Assembly: GCA_050123275.1 (NCBI GenBank)
Contig: JASFHK010000001.1
Coordinates: 62,001 to 126,000, forward strand
Direction: 5' to 3'
DNA length: 64,000 nucleotides
DNA from: E44-bin88 sp050123275
Lineage (GTDB): Bacteria; Chloroflexota; Dehalococcoidia; Dehalococcoidales; BS750m-G39
How positions within the stretch are numbered: position 1 is the first letter of the stretch; the number at the start of each line of letters is the position of its first letter. The translations under genes and the position numbers were made by a program. The notes under the pieces are model-generated. The model was given only the letters and a program-made list of their open reading frames with translations. It had not been told where the DNA came from and searched no databases. This document shows, one piece after another, positions 1-8,855 of the stretch.

Positions 1-753
1 AACGGTTTCGGCCCCGGCGCCGCTTTCCGCCGACTCCTTTTCGGTGACGCCCGCCCCGTATTCCCCCGCCCGGATGGCGTCGATGTCGGCGTCGCCGAGC
101 GCTTTGTCGAAGATGACGACCTCGTCTATCTTGCCGTCGAAATGGTACCGGGTATCGGAGTAATAGCGCCCGATTTCCAGCGCGGCGGTGTCGGGGGACA
201 TGTCGCCGGCGGCGGTTCCCTCCTTGTTGCCGTCCAGAAGCGCCCCGGCGTCGTCGTCCCATATCCTTATTTTCATACCGTTGTCGGCAGCGTCGTAGAC
301 GGCGGCGATGTGGTACCACTTCCCGGTAGACAGGTTGGTATCGAAGTTTATATAGGAATAGGAAGCCCCGCCGTTATAGCCGACTATGAAACGCACCGTC
401 CCCGACGTGCTGATGCGGATACAGAAAGACCAGGCGCCGGCCGCCCCTTTGCAAACGAGGGCGCTGTAGGCGGAAAAAGACTCCGGTTTGACCCAGCCGC
501 AGATGGAAAACGACTGCTCGCCGGTCCCGTTCTTGCCCGGGAAACCGGCGTCGAGGTCGGCATCGGCGATGGCGCCGTACTGGTCGCTGGCTTCCTCCAG
601 GACGAGACAGTGCGTGCCCTCTTTCTTGTCGCCGCTATTGTAAGCGGGCGAGTTGACCGGCGTCAGGTCGTTATTGCCCTTACCGTCTTCGGCGTTGCCG
701 TCGAACTTGAAAAGGGCGACGCAATTGGCATCGCCGCTGAAATCGTTGGCCAT
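1..753 (-). CDS. LamG-domain phage structural protein (partial, runs off left edge)
   Basis: The reading frame is open from an ATG at 753 to the window edge (251 codons, no stop), so the C-terminus is missing. The protein starts MANDFSGD and has the pattern of a laminin-G/concanavalin-A-like jelly-roll domain. A Gly/Trp/Tyr-rich middle (SICGWVKPESF, GKWYHIAAVYD) leads into the diagnostic end motif DGKIDEVVIFDKALGDADI near residues 204-222. Such domains bind glycans or act as adhesion modules and are common in phage tail or virion decoration proteins. It is the last visible gene of the minus-strand phage block. The role as virion glycan-binding protein is inferred from position; the fold assignment is solid. 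Confidence 0.75.
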   Translation of the reverse strand, partial: MANDFSGDANCVALFKFDGNAEDGKGNNDLTPVNSPAYNSGDKKEGTHCLVLEEASDQYGAIADADLDAGFPGKNGTGEQSFSICGWVKPESFSAYSALVCKGAAGAWSFCIRISTSGTVRFIVGYNGGASYSYINFDTNLSTGKWYHIAAVYDAADNGMKIRIWDDDAGALLDGNKEGTAAGDMSPDTAALEIGRYYSDTRYHFDGKIDEVVIFDKALGDADIDAIRAGEYGAGVTEKESAESGAGAETV

Positions 754-766
754 TGGTTGCTCCCGT

Positions 767-1282
767 CTAGCTTAATGTTATCGAAACCTCCAGCGTCCAG
801 GTGCCGCTGGACTTGGTGCCCAGGCTCTCTACCTTGCGGTTGAGGCAGATGGCGCTGGTGGCCTGCTTGACCACCCACTCGTTCCAGGCGTAGTTGGCCT
901 CCGAATCGCCGAAGCTGGCCTTGAAGGTCGCCTTCTGGCTGGTGGAGGTGGGGTAGCCGCTTTCCATGCCGTTGTAGGTCTTGTTGCCGGCGGCCTGGAG
1001 ATCGGTCTGGGACGGGTCGGCGGCCGTGTCGCTGTCGCCGACGCCGATGGTGGCGGCGGCGTTATCGAAGATGTGCCCCGAGCCGGAGACCTGTCCCGTG
1101 ATTAAATCCCACATCTCGTTGATGCCGGTGTTCAACAGGCAGTTGCCCTCGCCCTCGATGACCTGGTAGGGCTTAAAGCTCTCATAAAACTCGGCCTCCC
1201 GCCCCCGGTAGGCGGCGATGTCCTGGCGGTACTTGCTCAACCGGTAGCGGCAAAGCCAGCCGCCCCTCTCTTGCTTTTCCAT
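767..1282 (-). CDS. Phage structural protein of unknown function (171 aa)
   Basis: I do not recognise a named family. The start chosen is the ATG at 1282, preceded by GGGGAGGGAAAA, a good ribosome binding site; an in-frame extension further upstream would read into the capsid gene and has no such site. The protein begins MEKQERGGW and contains a Cys/Trp-rich N-terminus followed by a segment rich in Ala, Thr and Asp (TIGVGDSDTAADPSQTD) and a Lys-Ala-Thr-rich beta-prone C-terminus ending in VSITLS. It lies between the major capsid gene and the LamG gene, so a head-decoration, head-completion or tail role is likely. That is inference from gene order only. Confidence 0.6.
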   Translation of the reverse strand: MEKQERGGWLCRYRLSKYRQDIAAYRGREAEFYESFKPYQVIEGEGNCLLNTGINEMWDLITGQVSGSGHIFDNAAATIGVGDSDTAADPSQTDLQAAGNKTYNGMESGYPTSTSQKATFKASFGDSEANYAWNEWVVKQATSAICLNRKVESLGTKSSGTWTLEVSITLS

Positions 1283-1326
1283 TTTTCCCTCCCCGGGGGA
1301 GCTGTCGGCTCCCCCGTCTGGTATCT

Positions 1327-2244
1327 TTAGTCCTTGACGCCGATTAGGGCGGCGGCCTTGATGGAGCTGAACAACGCCAGCGAGCAGTACCACTTGATGC
1401 GGGTGCGCGAGGCGTCCTTGATTTCCAGGGAGCCGATGGGCTCCACGGTGAGGTGGCCGGGGCTGGTCAGCCCGCAGAGCGCCCCCTCCCCCATCTGGAA
1501 GGCGTAGATGGTGGAGCACTCGCCGCCGGTGGTGTCCGTTTCCACCCCGCCGCTCAGGACGTGGGTGTCCAGTATCCAGTCGTTAACGCCGATGGGGATG
1601 CCGTCCCAGAGCTGGACGAAGTTGCCCCACTGGTCGCGGTCGCTTTCCACCATGCCCCCCGCCGCCCTTACCAGGGCGTTGAGCTTGCGCCGCGAGCGCC
1701 GGCTCATCAAAAGCAGGTCGGGCTTGCCCCCCTTGACGGCGTCGATGAGCTCGTCCAGCTTGCCCAGCGTCAGCGTGTCGCCGGCGGCGCCCATGGCGAT
1801 TACCTGGTCGCCGGCGGCGGTGGTGTCGATGAGCTGGCGCAGCCCGTCGAACTCCTTGGAGCCGCTGGCCTCGCCGTAGATGAAGATTTCCTCGAACTTG
1901 TCCTTGAGCGCCTTGGCCTTGAGCTCGACCACGGCCGTTTCTAGGTCCTGGATGTTGCTGCGGGTCGCCTTGAGGAAGTTGTCCACGTCGGCGTCGCCGC
2001 CCATGATTTTCAGCGCCGCCGTCTTCTGCTCGAAGGTCGGCGTCGATTCGCTCCACTCGTCGCCGACTTCATAGAAGTCGATGGTGGGCAGCGTCTTTTC
2101 CTGGTTATAGGTGAGCACGTTGCCCACGATTTCGATAAAGGGCAGCTGCTTGAGTACGGGGGAGTCCTTGACGATGGTCTCCACCACCCCCTGCAACAGC
2201 ATATCGCTGGATAGCTTGGAAGCCTCTTCCAGTGTTAAAGCCAT
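1327..2244 (-). CDS. Phage major capsid protein
   Basis: A 305-residue protein starting MALTLEEASKLSSDML with AAGGAGATAG seven bases before the ATG. It has the length and style of HK97-fold capsid proteins. An N-terminal arm (SPVLKQLPFIEIVGN) is followed by a long acidic/hydrophobic helix (NIQDLETAVVELKAKALKD, about residues 99-117), the inner-shell element DGLRQLIDTT, and a late segment RTRIKWYCSLALFSSIKAAALIGVKD typical of the capsid domain ending. The portal and scaffold-like genes lie immediately upstream, which is the canonical head-gene order portal, scaffold/protease, capsid. There is no separate prohead protease gene in the window. Family assignment is by pattern and context. Confidence 0.8.
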   Translation of the reverse strand: MALTLEEASKLSSDMLLQGVVETIVKDSPVLKQLPFIEIVGNVLTYNQEKTLPTIDFYEVGDEWSESTPTFEQKTAALKIMGGDADVDNFLKATRSNIQDLETAVVELKAKALKDKFEEIFIYGEASGSKEFDGLRQLIDTTAAGDQVIAMGAAGDTLTLGKLDELIDAVKGGKPDLLLMSRRSRRKLNALVRAAGGMVESDRDQWGNFVQLWDGIPIGVNDWILDTHVLSGGVETDTTGGECSTIYAFQMGEGALCGLTSPGHLTVEPIGSLEIKDASRTRIKWYCSLALFSSIKAAALIGVKD

Positions 2245-2247
2245 TTT

Positions 2248-2733
2248 CTATCTCCTTTCGCCTATGGCGTATTGAATCTTGTCCCGGGGGGAGAGGACGG
2301 AAAGGTCGGCGGGCGCCCGCGGCGGCGCCCCCGCCGGTATGCGGGCGGCGGCTATTTCCGCCTCCAGCTCCTGCCGGACGCGGTTGACCAGGGCCTGGGC
2401 GCCGGCCAGGGAGGCTTCTATAGCCTCGATGCTGTCGCCGCTAATCTGCTCCTCGGGCAGGCCGGGGTTGTATTTTAAGACCAGCGCCCGGTAGCTCGCC
2501 ACCGCCTGCGCCAGGCTTTCCTCCAGCGCCGCCAGCTTCGCTTCCAGCTCCGCCGCCGACCGGTTCAGGGCGGCCGCTTCCTCGTCCCTGGCCGTTAGTG
2601 CCTGTTCCAGCTCGGCGATGCGCCGGTCCTTAGCCGCCAGCGCCTCGTCCTTCTCGGCGAGCCGCGCTTCCAGCTCGGTCAGCCGCGCGCTTTCCGTCTC
2701 TTCGGGATTGGGTTTCTGTTTTTTGTCGGGCAA
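2248..2733 (-). CDS. Phage scaffold-like coiled-coil protein
   Basis: A 161-residue, highly charged protein that starts at a TTG (2733) behind a strong TAAGGAGGTG site. Residues about 12-100 are a continuous heptad-like coiled coil made of Leu, Ala, Glu and Arg (LTELEARLAEKDEALAAKD). The C-terminal part is less regular and ends SPRDKIQYAIGERR. This composition, small size and position directly between portal and major capsid genes match phage scaffolding proteins, which chaperone capsid assembly and leave the shell. It ends three bases before the capsid start region, so the two are probably co-translated. A scaffold role is inferred, since such proteins share little sequence. Confidence 0.65.
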   Translation of the reverse strand: MPDKKQKPNPEETESARLTELEARLAEKDEALAAKDRRIAELEQALTARDEEAAALNRSAAELEAKLAALEESLAQAVASYRALVLKYNPGLPEEQISGDSIEAIEASLAGAQALVNRVRQELEAEIAAARIPAGAPPRAPADLSVLSPRDKIQYAIGERR

Positions 2734-2747
2734 TTTGCACCTCCTTA

Positions 2748-4142
2748 TCAGGATTCCCGGTCGCTTTTGTCGGCGGCAGCTCTCTCGCGCTCACTCTCCG
2801 TCGCCGACGAAGCGTTCGGTTGCTTGTTGTTCTTGTTCATGTTTAAAATGGCTTCCCGTTCCTCCAGCCACTTCTTGAACTCGCCCTCGGCGTCCTTGAC
2901 GCCGATTTCGTCCATGGCGCGCCGGCGGGAGTGGATGCCGCTTTGCACCAGCGTCTGCTCGTTAGCCACCAGCCGGCTCAAGTCCTGGGGCAGTATCGGC
3001 TCCCAGACCACGCGTAGGCGGATGTCGCCGAAGCTTTCACCCCGGTATTTCTCCAGCAGCTTCAAAATCAGGCGGTTGCGGCGGTTGTAGGCGGCGGTGC
3101 GGATGATGCGCTTGCGCCGCACCTTCTGCAACAGCGGGTTAAGCTCTATCTCCAGCGCCACGCCGGAGAGGTCGCGCTCGGTGCCGCCGAAGGCGGCGCG
3201 CGGCGACTCCGAGATGTCGTGCATGGTGCGGTATAACAAATTAATGTAATCGATGTGCAGCCCCACTCCGCCCCCCTGCAACAGGTCGAGCAAATAGGCC
3301 TTGGCGTCCTCGGGGATGTTCCAGACGGCGCCGGGCCTCACGGCGATATCCTCGGACTCCTCCACGTTTTCCAGCACGGCGATGGGGTTGCCGGAAAGCT
3401 CCAGTATGCGCGAAAGCTGCGACATGGCGCGGTTCAGCTCCCGCTGCGACTCCATCATCTGAGCCAGGTCGGAGACGCCCCAGAATCGCTTGGGCTCGCG
3501 GAGGTTGGGGTAAAGAATGAAGGGGATGACGCCGTAGGGGTTGGGCTTTTGCTCGATAACGGCGTCGTCCAGGTAAAGCTCGAAATCGGCGTCCGTCCAG
3601 AGCTCGACGACGGTGGCCGTCTTGCCCTTGGGCTTCACCCCGTAGAGGAGCTGGCTCTCCTCGGCGGAGAGCTGGTAGCGGGAGGCGATGCGCCAGACCC
3701 GTGAGGTGTCGTCGCCCAGCCACCAGGCGTAAATACCCTGGACGTCGGGGGCGGTGACCCGCACCATCCTGGCCTGGCCGTCCCAGGTGACCTTGTAGCT
3801 GGCGTCGCCCATGATGGCGCAGTCAATCTCGGTATCCAGGTCGAGCTGGTCCAGGTTGTTTTCCTCATAGACGCAGTTCAGGGCGGCTTCGGCTCGTTGC
3901 GCTCTTGTCCTGGCCTCGGCGCTGTCTTCGGCGGGCTCGACGACGAAGCTGACGCCCGACATCAAATAGGAGGTAATCTTATCAATGAATACCTTGGTAT
4001 AATTGAAGGTGAGCCGTTTCTCTCCCCGCCGCTCTCTGCCTTCCCACTGCCGCCCGTGATAGAAGTCGAGCAGCTCCCGGTATAATTTGAAACGTGGACT
4101 GTCTAGGCGGTTGAGCTGGGCCGTAATCGAAGTCTTATTCAT
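2748..4142 (-). CDS. Phage portal protein (SPP1 gp6-like)
   Basis: About 464 residues from an ATG at 4142 (MNKTSITAQL). The portal is the dodecameric ring at the capsid vertex through which DNA is packaged. Features of the SPP1-type family are present: an N-terminal FYHGRQW motif (about residues 27-33), FIDKITSYLMSGVSF shortly after, NPYGVIPFILYPN in the clip/stem region, a long helix around SQRELNRAMSQLSRILELSG, and SESPRAAFGG before the C-terminal crown. An alternative ATG at 4175 would overlap the upstream gene by 41 bp; the chosen start overlaps it by 8 bp. The terminase that should pair with it lies 8.5 kb away, across an unrelated block. Confidence 0.88.
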   Translation of the reverse strand: MNKTSITAQLNRLDSPRFKLYRELLDFYHGRQWEGRERRGEKRLTFNYTKVFIDKITSYLMSGVSFVVEPAEDSAEARTRAQRAEAALNCVYEENNLDQLDLDTEIDCAIMGDASYKVTWDGQARMVRVTAPDVQGIYAWWLGDDTSRVWRIASRYQLSAEESQLLYGVKPKGKTATVVELWTDADFELYLDDAVIEQKPNPYGVIPFILYPNLREPKRFWGVSDLAQMMESQRELNRAMSQLSRILELSGNPIAVLENVEESEDIAVRPGAVWNIPEDAKAYLLDLLQGGGVGLHIDYINLLYRTMHDISESPRAAFGGTERDLSGVALEIELNPLLQKVRRKRIIRTAAYNRRNRLILKLLEKYRGESFGDIRLRVVWEPILPQDLSRLVANEQTLVQSGIHSRRRAMDEIGVKDAEGEFKKWLEEREAILNMNKNNKQPNASSATESERERAAADKSDRES

Positions 4143-4440
4143 TGGCGCCCCCGAAACCTTTGATTTGGTTGTCATCCCTGGATTTCTTCACTATCCTTTG
4201 CACGGTGCGCTGGCTTACTCCGAACATCTCGGCCAGCTCCTTAACGCTTTTGCCCCCGCTGTGCATCTTCAAGACTTCCTGGTCTCTTAAATTTTTCAGC
4301 CACTGCTGCCGGCCTCCGGGCTGGGCGTAGATGCAGTCGGGGAAAGGGCAGTTGAGGCAGGCAGTAGCGAACTCGCACCCGTCATCCTGATAGCGGCAGT
4401 ACTCCGGCAACAAATCCAAATCGCTCTCGTCCGAAACCAT
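4135..4440 (-). CDS. Cys-rich N-terminal, HTH C-terminal DNA-binding protein (possible small terminase or phage regulator)
   Basis: A 101-residue protein with two recognisable parts. Residues 15-36 carry five cysteines (C15, C22, C28, C31, C36; core CLNCPFPDC), which probably bind a metal. Residues about 60-90 form a helix-turn-helix of the homeodomain/resolvase type (KSVKELAEMFGVSQRTVQRI) followed by a basic tail. It is the first gene of the left phage block, directly upstream of the portal gene, where a small terminase subunit is usually found. A DNA-recognition subunit of the packaging motor is therefore possible; a transcriptional regulator is the alternative. The operator at 4471-4486 lies about 30 bp upstream of the start. 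Confidence 0.65.
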   Translation of the reverse strand: MVSDESDLDLLPEYCRYQDDGCEFATACLNCPFPDCIYAQPGGRQQWLKNLRDQEVLKMHSGGKSVKELAEMFGVSQRTVQRIVKKSRDDNQIKGFGGANE

Positions 4441-4470
4441 AGCTTACCTTTACGAACCGGTGACCCATGC

Positions 4471-4486
4471 TAGCACAATTGTTCTA
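4471..4486. promoter_or_regulatory. Near-palindromic operator, copy A (left phage block)
   Basis: TAGCACAATTGTTCTA is a 16-bp inverted repeat with one mismatched base pair. Read on the minus strand it sits between a TTGACG -35-like hexamer and a TAGCAT -10-like hexamer about 30 bp upstream of the HTH gene. The same element occurs at 14775-14790 ahead of the other phage block. The half-site GAAC with a four-base centre resembles the layout of Gram-positive LexA boxes, but the second half is GTGC, so the regulator is not identified. Confidence 0.55.
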
Positions 4487-4523
4487 TTAGCGTCAACGCC
4501 CTTTTGTCGTACTAAAGTGATAA

Positions 4524-4552
4524 TTGACATAGCTGCGCCTCTGTCTTATTAT
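4524..4552 (+). promoter_or_regulatory. Sigma-70 type promoter for the first IPT surface protein
   Basis: A consensus TTGACA at 4524-4529 is separated by exactly 17 bp from TATTAT at 4547-4552. Transcription would start near 4559, giving a leader of about 47 nt that includes the GGGAGG site used by the GTG start at 4606. The promoter makes upstream starts in the same frame unlikely. Confidence 0.75.
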
Positions 4553-4605
4553 TGTTTATAATAGCTTTAAGGCAGATTCAGGCACAGAGTTTAGGGAGGT
4601 TAAAG

Positions 4606-6264
4606 GTGAAGCGAAAGAGACTTTTCGGCATACTATCCATAGCCGTGGTGCTGGCCCTGCTGATGACGGTCATCCCTGCCATTCCCGTTTCGGCGGCACC
4701 GGTGGTTATAGTTGATGTAGAGAAAGCCAGTATCGGCGATAAGGTTACCGTCTCGGGCACCGGTTTTACCCCGAGCACTCCCCCCGACCACCTCTATAAC
4801 GTCGATATCTATTTTTCCGTTGACGAGCTCGAAGTCGGCGAGGATATTAGCTACTACGACCATTTTTTCACGATAGTAAACCAGTACGTTTATACCGACG
4901 ACACGGGCAGTTTTTCCAAGCTTATCGAGATACCCGAGATGCTTACCGACGGCGATGATGCCATCCCCGTGCAGGGCGGCACGTACTATTTCTACGTTAC
5001 CTACGGCGGCCACGAAGAGATAAAGGCCTACGAGGAGTTCACCGTTCTCGGCATCAGCGATATCTCCCCGGCCGTTGGCACGGTGGGTACCGAGGTCGAG
5101 TTGAGCGGCGTCGGTTTCGACGGCCGTGACGCTATTACGATTTTATTCGACGGCATTGGCCTCGATATCACCGGTGGCGATAGAGGCTTTAAGAACAACG
5201 GCAGCTTTAGTTCGCAGGTGGTCGTACCGCCGGGCATCGCCGGCGAGCATACTATCACCGTCGAGGACGAGGGTGACCACAGCGGCCAGGTCGAGTTCAC
5301 GATCGAGCCCGGCATAATCCTGAGTCCCACCATGGCCTCGTCGAACCAGGAAGTAATCATCACCGGCCACGGCTTCGGCGCCGACGTTGATATTTTCGTT
5401 TACTTTGACGGCGCCCCTATCTATATCATCGGCGACTCCGATACCGACGACCAGGGTAGTTTCGTGACCAATTTCAGCGTGCCCGAGATGGAGCCGGGCG
5501 AATACCTGGTCGAGGTCGAGGACGATAGCTTTAACGTCGCCCAGGCCACGCTGGAGGTCGGCGCCGGCCTCATCATCGAGCCGGTTACCTCGGTGTCGGC
5601 GCCCGGCAGCGTCGGCGATACCGTTAACATCTCCGGCAGCGGCTTTGTCTCCGACACCGAGGTCGAGATTAAATACGACGGTACCGTCGTGGCCACCGTC
5701 ACCACCGGTAGCGACGGCGACCTTAGCAAGAGCATAACCATTCCTTGCAGCTCTTCCGGCGAGCACACCATAAGCGTCAGCGACGGCACCAACAGCCAGG
5801 AAGTGCTTTTCTATGTTGAGGCAACGGCTCCCCCCGTCCCCACGCTGATATCGCCCGAAACGGACACCGAGGCCGACTCGATGACCGAGTTCAGCTGGGA
5901 AGGCGTTACCGACGACAGTATGCCTATGACCTACGAGCTACAGGTGGCAACCGACTCCCAGTTCTCCCCCGAAACCGTCCTGGTGAGCAAGATAGAGATA
6001 GCCGCTACCACCTATACCTTGAGCGAGGCGGAGGAGCTGGAATCCTTGGGCGAAGACGCCCCCTATTACTGGCGGGTGCGGGCTAAGGACGCCGCCTCTA
6101 ACACCAGCGCCTGGGCCAGCGGCATTCGCTTTACGGTGGGCAGCACCTTCCACATGCCGACCTGGCTGACATATCTCCTGATCGGCATCGGCGCGGTGCT
6201 TGTCTTCTTCCTCGGTCTCTGGCTGGGCCGCCGGTCTTCGGTCTCCGATGACTATTACTACTAG
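4606..6264 (+). CDS. IPT/TIG-repeat surface protein with C-terminal membrane anchor (paralogue 1)
   Basis: About 552 residues from a GTG behind GGGAGGTTAAA. Residues 1-30 form a signal peptide (KRKR, hydrophobic core, VSAAP). Three to four IPT/TIG-like immunoglobulin folds follow, each with a G-D-x-V-x-I/V-S/T-G-x-G-F signature (roughly residues 31-150, 155-235, 237-320, 322-405). Then comes a fibronectin-III-like domain ending in YYWRVRAKDAASNTSAW, and finally a transmembrane helix (LLIGIGAVLVFFLGLWLG) followed by a short cytoplasmic tail ending in tyrosines. The protein should be displayed outside the membrane. It is paralogous to the gene at 9001, especially over the last 150 residues; an MMPL exporter lies between them. 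Ligand unknown. Confidence 0.82.
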   Translation: MKRKRLFGILSIAVVLALLMTVIPAIPVSAAPVVIVDVEKASIGDKVTVSGTGFTPSTPPDHLYNVDIYFSVDELEVGEDISYYDHFFTIVNQYVYTDDTGSFSKLIEIPEMLTDGDDAIPVQGGTYYFYVTYGGHEEIKAYEEFTVLGISDISPAVGTVGTEVELSGVGFDGRDAITILFDGIGLDITGGDRGFKNNGSFSSQVVVPPGIAGEHTITVEDEGDHSGQVEFTIEPGIILSPTMASSNQEVIITGHGFGADVDIFVYFDGAPIYIIGDSDTDDQGSFVTNFSVPEMEPGEYLVEVEDDSFNVAQATLEVGAGLIIEPVTSVSAPGSVGDTVNISGSGFVSDTEVEIKYDGTVVATVTTGSDGDLSKSITIPCSSSGEHTISVSDGTNSQEVLFYVEATAPPVPTLISPETDTEADSMTEFSWEGVTDDSMPMTYELQVATDSQFSPETVLVSKIEIAATTYTLSEAEELESLGEDAPYYWRVRAKDAASNTSAWASGIRFTVGSTFHMPTWLTYLLIGIGAVLVFFLGLWLGRRSSVSDDYYY

Positions 6265-6282
6265 TCCCCGATAAACGGCTTT

Positions 6283-6317
6283 ATAACCCCCCTCCCTGGA
6301 GAGGGGGGTTATTTTTA
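6283..6317 (+). terminator. Rho-independent terminator after IPT protein 1
   Basis: A GC-rich hairpin with arms AACCCCCC and GGGGGGTT is followed by ATTTTTAT, 20 bp after the stop codon. Confidence 0.8.
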
Positions 6318-6342
6318 TGCTTGAAGATATGCCCGCTGACAC

Positions 6343-6371
6343 TTGACAGGAAGCGCTTCGCGCATGAAAAT
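6343..6371 (+). promoter_or_regulatory. Promoter of the MMPL exporter with an internal palindrome
   Basis: TTGACA at 6343-6348, a 17-bp spacer, and the weak -10 GAAAAT at 6366-6371. The spacer contains the perfect 10-bp palindrome GAAGCGCTTC (6350-6359), a position where a bound repressor would exclude RNA polymerase. The regulator is unknown. Confidence 0.45.
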
Positions 6372-6394
6372 ATCCTTATAGAGCGGATAGACAG

Positions 6395-8848
6395 ATGAGA
6401 AGAATAACCGAAGCCATAGCCCGTTTCGTCGTGCGCCATCCCTGGTGGATTTTGCTGGCCGTGCTCGTGCTCTGCGGAGCGCTTGCCCCCGGCACCGCCA
6501 TGCTCAAGACCGAGACCGGTTTTGCCGCCTTCATCAACCCCGACTCGGAGATAGCCCAGGACAACACACGCTACGAAGCTCAGTTCGGCGGCGAGCCGAT
6601 AAGCGTTTTGCTCGAAGGCAGCCCGACCGATATCTTCTCGGAGTCCAACCTGGCTGTCCTCGCTCGCTTTGAGCAGCAGTTTGCCTCCGACGAGCGCTAC
6701 CGCTCCATTATCGGCCCCCTGACCGTGCTCGAAGCCGCCGTCGACGAGGCGGAGCAGCAACGCCAGGCCTTCCAGCAACAGCTTGCCCTCGCTCAGGAGG
6801 AGGCGGCCACCCAGGCCCGGGAAGCGGCGGCGGCGATGGGCTCGAGCGAGCTAGAGCAGGAAGAGGCCGCCCAGCAAGCGGCGGCGGCGGTGCTGGCCGA
6901 GTTCCAGCCACAGATAGAACAGATGGAGCTTATCGGTGAGCCCTCGCTGGATAACCCCCTCTTTGTCGCCGCCGTTGTCTATGACGACGAAGGGCATATC
7001 AGTCCGGCGATGGCGCCCTTCATCCCCGATATTAATCATGCCCTGATTCAGGTTACTCCCCAGGGCAATCTGACCGACAGCGAAGACCTGGCGGCGGTCG
7101 AGGCAATCGAGGACTTCTTCGACATCAATATGCTCAACAATGTCGAGGTTGATGTTATCGCTCACAGCAAGCTGATCGACGCCATCAGCACCAGCCTGGG
7201 CGGCAGCATCTTGATTTTGCTCGTCCTGGCGCTGGTGGTGATGATTCTGGTGCTGACCGTCCTTTTCCGGGTGCGCTGGCGGCTGCTATCCCTTCTCATG
7301 GTCGGCATCGGCGCCCTCTGGACGTTCGGGCTGCTGGGCTACGCCTCGGTGCCGCTGACCATGACCTCCATGGCCGTGCTGCCCATACTCATCGGCCTGG
7401 GCATAGACTATTCCATCCAGTTCCAGAACCGTTACCACGAGGAGCTGCTCACCAGCCGCACGGTGGGCGAGGCTATGGTGAAATCGATGTCCCGTATGTT
7501 CGCCTCGGTGGGTATCGCCCTGCTGGCGACGGTAATCGGCTTCATCACCCTCTATATATCCGAGGTGCCCATGATACGCGAGTTCGGCATGGCGCTGGCG
7601 GTCGGCATCGTGTTGAGCTTCCTGGTCGCCATCTTCATGCTGCACAGCATTATCAATCTGGGCGATAGACGAAAGCCCGTGGCCAGCCTGAGGAAAGAGA
7701 CGAAGGAGGCCACCGGCCGCATCGAACGCGTTTTGCTGCGCATCGGCAGGCTGGCCATCAACCATACGCTCTGGATTTTCATCGTGGCCGTCGTCTACGC
7801 CGTGGCCGGCGGCGTGGCCGACCACTGGCTGCCCAAGAACACCGACTATGAAGACCTCATGCCACAGGAAATAGAGGTGCTGCAAGAGGTAAGGGAAATA
7901 CGCGATATAACCGGTACCGGCGGTGCCATCCGCTTCATGGTCGAGGCCGACGACGTTATCAGCCCCGAAGTGCTCAACTGGCTGCAGGGCTACGAAAACG
8001 CGGCTCTGGCCGGCCACCCCGAGCTTATTTCGGCAAGCAGCCCGGCCACCCTGGTCGGCGACGCCACCGGCGGGGTGATTCCGTCTCAGCCGGAGATTGA
8101 CGCCATAGTGGCGGCCACTCCCGCTCTTTACCGCGACCAGGTCATCTCTACCGACCACACCATGGGCAGTGCCTCTTTCACCATGGTGTACCTGGATATG
8201 GAGGACATCAATAACCTGATAGGGGTTATGGAGGCGGAAGCCGAGCCGCCCGCCGGCGTGGATATCTCCGTCGTGGGCAGCATTGCCCTCGGCTCCCGGA
8301 CCATGGATGCCGTCATGGGCAAAAGGTTTACCATGAACATGCTCTGCCTGGGGGCGGTATTCGTCGTCCTCCTCGCGCTCTACCGCCGCCTGAGCCGGGC
8401 GCTGTTCGTCATCGTGCCGACGGGCGCCATCATCGCCTGGTCTTCGATGGATATGTTCCTCATCGGCATCCCCTTGAACCCGCTCACTGCCATTCTGGGG
8501 GTGCTCATGATAGGCATTTGCGCCGAGTACATGGTGCTGCTCATGGGGCGCTATGAAGAAGGCAAGGAGAAAGGGCTGGAGCCCAAGGAGGCGATGGCTA
8601 CCGCCATTTCCAAGATAGGGCGGGCGATAGTGGTCTCTTCGGCGACCACCCTGGGCGGCTTCGGCGTCCTCATCGCCTCTAACTTCGTCATGGTGCGTGA
8701 TTTCGGTATCGCCACCGTCATCAGCGTTTTGCTCTGCGTAGTGATGGCCATTGCCGTCATGCCCGGCGTTATCGTCTGGTACGATAACTGGCGGGCTAAG
8801 TCGAAAAAGGCCAGGGGCAAAAAACGGCGCGGTAAAGCCAAGGCCTGA
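6395..8848 (+). CDS. MMPL/RND-superfamily exporter
   Basis: An 817-residue membrane protein with the duplicated RND plan. TM1 (WWILLAVLVLCGALAPG) is followed by a large extracytoplasmic loop, then five clustered helices from about residue 275, a cytoplasmic stretch near 430-445, TM7, a second large loop and a final cluster of five helices. The segment PILIGLGIDYSIQFQNRYHE near residue 335 carries the Asp-Tyr pair typical of proton-relay helix 4, and GICAEYMVLLMGRYEE is the equivalent in the second half. The first loop holds an unusual Gln/Glu/Ala-rich coiled coil (about residues 120-180). Relatives export lipids, hopanoids or large hydrophobic molecules. Its place between two IPT surface proteins suggests a joint envelope function. 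Substrate unknown. Confidence 0.88.
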   Translation: MRRITEAIARFVVRHPWWILLAVLVLCGALAPGTAMLKTETGFAAFINPDSEIAQDNTRYEAQFGGEPISVLLEGSPTDIFSESNLAVLARFEQQFASDERYRSIIGPLTVLEAAVDEAEQQRQAFQQQLALAQEEAATQAREAAAAMGSSELEQEEAAQQAAAAVLAEFQPQIEQMELIGEPSLDNPLFVAAVVYDDEGHISPAMAPFIPDINHALIQVTPQGNLTDSEDLAAVEAIEDFFDINMLNNVEVDVIAHSKLIDAISTSLGGSILILLVLALVVMILVLTVLFRVRWRLLSLLMVGIGALWTFGLLGYASVPLTMTSMAVLPILIGLGIDYSIQFQNRYHEELLTSRTVGEAMVKSMSRMFASVGIALLATVIGFITLYISEVPMIREFGMALAVGIVLSFLVAIFMLHSIINLGDRRKPVASLRKETKEATGRIERVLLRIGRLAINHTLWIFIVAVVYAVAGGVADHWLPKNTDYEDLMPQEIEVLQEVREIRDITGTGGAIRFMVEADDVISPEVLNWLQGYENAALAGHPELISASSPATLVGDATGGVIPSQPEIDAIVAATPALYRDQVISTDHTMGSASFTMVYLDMEDINNLIGVMEAEAEPPAGVDISVVGSIALGSRTMDAVMGKRFTMNMLCLGAVFVVLLALYRRLSRALFVIVPTGAIIAWSSMDMFLIGIPLNPLTAILGVLMIGICAEYMVLLMGRYEEGKEKGLEPKEAMATAISKIGRAIVVSSATTLGGFGVLIASNFVMVRDFGIATVISVLLCVVMAIAVMPGVIVWYDNWRAKSKKARGKKRRGKAKA

Positions 8849-8855
8849 GAACTAA

